From contig NC_029547.1 of the NCBI RefSeq assembly GCF_001577835.2, forward strand, positions 58,804,112 to 58,868,111: a DNA stretch of 64,000 bases, written 5' to 3'. This document shows, piece after piece, positions 62,248 to 64,000 of this stretch. The notes below the pieces were generated by a model, which was not told where the DNA came from, searched no databases, and saw nothing but the letters and a program-made list of their open reading frames with translations. The position numbers were made by a program, and so were the translations under genes. Source of the DNA: Coturnix japonica (Eukaryota; Chordata; Aves; Galliformes; Phasianidae). Positions within the stretch are counted from its first letter, which is position 1, and each line of letters starts with the position of its first letter.

Positions 62248-62991
62248 GGTTAAATACATTTTCACATCAGGGGAAAGACTGGGCTAAAAAGTGATCACTG
62301 ACTTCTTTTTTTCTCTCACCAGAGAGAAAGTAACTGGTAGCAGCATTGACACACGCTTTCCTTGCTGCTGCCTGACTTCATCTCAGCCTTGACAACACAG
62401 ATCACAAAGGGACACCGCGTATGTTTTAAATCAAGGAAACCGGGGGAAGTGTGATGCTGGAGCCACAGCAGAGATATGAATAACTTCCCCGTGCTTACAT
62501 CTGTCTGCAGAACACTGAGGATGAAGACACTTTTGTGATTCAGATCCAAAATTACAGGAAGATTTTTGTATTTATTCTTTAACTTCTCAGATAATATTTT
62601 CTGCTCTGCCCCAGGCAAACCACCTGCAGTAGTGTCTCCTTTTTCCTTCTTTCCTAACACAGAAATAACTTATTTCCTCACAAGGTTACTTTAAGGTTAA
62701 ACTAATTAATTTTCCTAAGATCATTCAAGAGTTCTTAGCTTGTCATTTAAAAATAATTAAGAGAAGCTCGTTGTCAAAGAGACCTTAGGCTTGGCTGCAG
62801 TGATACAATGATATCACTGTGGCAGCAACGCTTGTGATGGAGTGCAGACCCCTCCGGGGCACTCAGAGCAGTGCAGAGCATCCACTGCCTCTATTCTCAG
62901 AGCTGTGGGGTTTGGGCATCCTACATACTGAAACAGTGAAACCACCATAGCACTGGTTCTCTGAAGAAACAGCAATTACTGCCCACAACCA

Positions 62992-63075
62992 ATGAAATAG
63001 TCTGAACTCCCAGAGGTGACCCACTGTCTTTGTCACCACTGCTGAAACACATCACCTGCTGCCATACCACTTTTA
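62992..63075 (-). mobile_element. Second mariner fragment
   Basis: GAGGTGACCCACTGTCTTTG and TCACCACTGCTGAAACACAT match the part of the same mariner family encoding RFSSGDSDSGSPP; here the minus strand reads CFSSGDKDSGSPL. Only some 60-80 bp is convincing, and no terminal repeats are seen. Confidence 0.5.
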
Positions 63076-63732
63076 CTCCCACACTCAGACAGCCCAGGAT
63101 GCAACCAGTCTCCCAGTTTAATCGCACAGACTCATGGAGGTGTCTATGGGGAAGGCGGAGATGATGTTTTCTCTTTTTCTTCTATCTAAACTCACTTTCT
63201 GTTTCCAGAAAGGTTGCCTTACATTAGTACGGTACATTACAATGAAGAAACGCGTTTCCTGACAACCCAGCTATATACCCAGTTTATCTGCATTGTTCCA
63301 CTGTTCCATGGAAGCTTTTAGCTGATTAAGTTCTTCTTCTGTTCCAGCACTGCATTGTTTTCATCTTAATCTTTCACGTTTCTTTAAATCTCATTATTCA
63401 TTTATTTGTATCTCGTTACTGCTCAGAACTCAGCTTTTTGTTTTTTGCAGGGGGTGGGGGGAGGAGGGAGGGAAGGAAAGACAATGAGCTGTAAATATTG
63501 GTTTATAGAAAAGAAAAAGTACTATAAAATCATACATTTTTTTCTTCAAAATAATATAATTTTATCAGTCTTTTTATTCCTAAGTCCTTTAGTTTCCATT
63601 CTTTACAGTTTTACTGACTGATAGCCTTACAATTAAATATGTGTCTCTGTTGGGATCTTTCCAAAGACACACATACTGAGGAGAACACAGCATTTTTCAG
63701 CCAATTAATTTACCTCTTGCAAACTCTCTCTT
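63076..63732. other. Intergenic, with a G-quadruplex motif
   Basis: No gene or transposon recognised; a G-rich tract lies at 63450-63472. Confidence 0.55.
63450..63472 (+). other. G-quadruplex-forming motif
   Basis: Four G runs of 5, 6, 3 and 3 separated by loops of 1 to 4 bases on the plus strand, continuing into a GGAAGGAAAG purine tract. Structure is predicted from the pattern, not shown. Confidence 0.7.
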
Positions 63733-64000
63733 CACAGAATCACAGAACCACAGAATAGTAGGGTTGGAAGAGACATCTGGAGATCCCAGAGTTCAGCCCT
63801 TCCTAAAGCAGGTTCCCTACAGCAGGTTACCCAGGAAAGCATCCAGATAGGTCTTGAATACTTCTAAAGAAGGAGAGCTCACAGCCTCTCTGGGCAGCCT
63901 GATTCTGTGCTCTGTGCCTTCAGAATTAAGAAGTTATTTCTTGTGTTTGTACAGAAGTTTCTAAGTTTCAGTTTGTGCCCATTGTCCCTTGTTCTGCCAC
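63733..64000 (-). mobile_element. CR1 LINE fragment running off the window
   Basis: Starts with CACAGAATCACAGAACCACA terminal repeats and GGGTTGGAAGAGACATC. It continues through AGCCTCTCTGGGCAGCCTG to CATTGTCCCTTGTTCTG at the last base. Reverse orientation with its 3' end at the left; the upstream part lies outside the window. Confidence 0.93.

Larger units (their letters stand above)
60571..62991. other. Intergenic, no gene recognised
   Basis: AT-rich with the TTTA microsatellite and the poly(A) tract listed separately. A minus-strand open frame of 114 codons at 62316-62660 is of unknown meaning. Confidence 0.55.

Noticed and set aside
62316-62660. 114-codon minus-strand open frame
   Set aside because: Charged and protein-like at first glance, but no family recognised and no flanking splice logic; left as unknown non-coding.
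1-64000. CRISPR arrays, rRNA or tRNA genes, operons
   Set aside because: No regularly spaced repeats, no rRNA segments, and no cloverleaf with A/B boxes that I could pick out. The window is vertebrate nuclear DNA with a spliced gene.

Overview
The window looks like avian nuclear DNA, most likely from a galliform such as chicken. It holds CR1 LINE copies of many ages and a galliform-type mariner relic, and the one gene I recognise, UGCG, matches the vertebrate enzyme residue for residue over almost its whole length. From memory, chicken UGCG is Z-linked; that cannot be read from the sequence.

The only gene I can support is UGCG (ceramide glucosyltransferase), on the minus strand. All nine coding exons are present between 42726 (start codon) and 18094 (stop codon). 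Together they give 1,185 nt, that is 394 codons plus a stop, with every splice junction in phase. A TATA-less CpG island with several GC boxes, an NRF1-like site and an E2F-like site lies over exon 1 and its upstream side (about 42480-43030). The likely 3' UTR runs from 18093 down to about 15.77 kb, with a possible proximal poly(A) signal near 17.5 kb. Intron 1 is 15.1 kb; the other introns are 0.37 to 3.25 kb.

The left flank (1 to about 15.5 kb, downstream of UGCG) and the right flank (43 to 64 kb, upstream) contain no gene I recognise. They hold a scatter of CR1 fragments in both orientations, simple repeats, and one nearly end-to-end but internally deleted mariner copy (52961-53525) with a second smaller mariner piece near 63.0 kb. 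The longest open frames there (about 210 codons) lack family resemblance, splice structure or codon signal that I could defend, and I treat them as chance.

I did not find a new biological system. The points most worth a second look are a GT-repeat that starts nine bases inside the 5' splice site of UGCG intron 5, the internally deleted mariner, a paired purine/pyrimidine tract beside a CR1 3' end, a perfect hairpin at 6065-6091, a strong G-quadruplex motif at 63450-63472, and the uninterrupted arginine/proline-rich frame upstream of the UGCG start codon.
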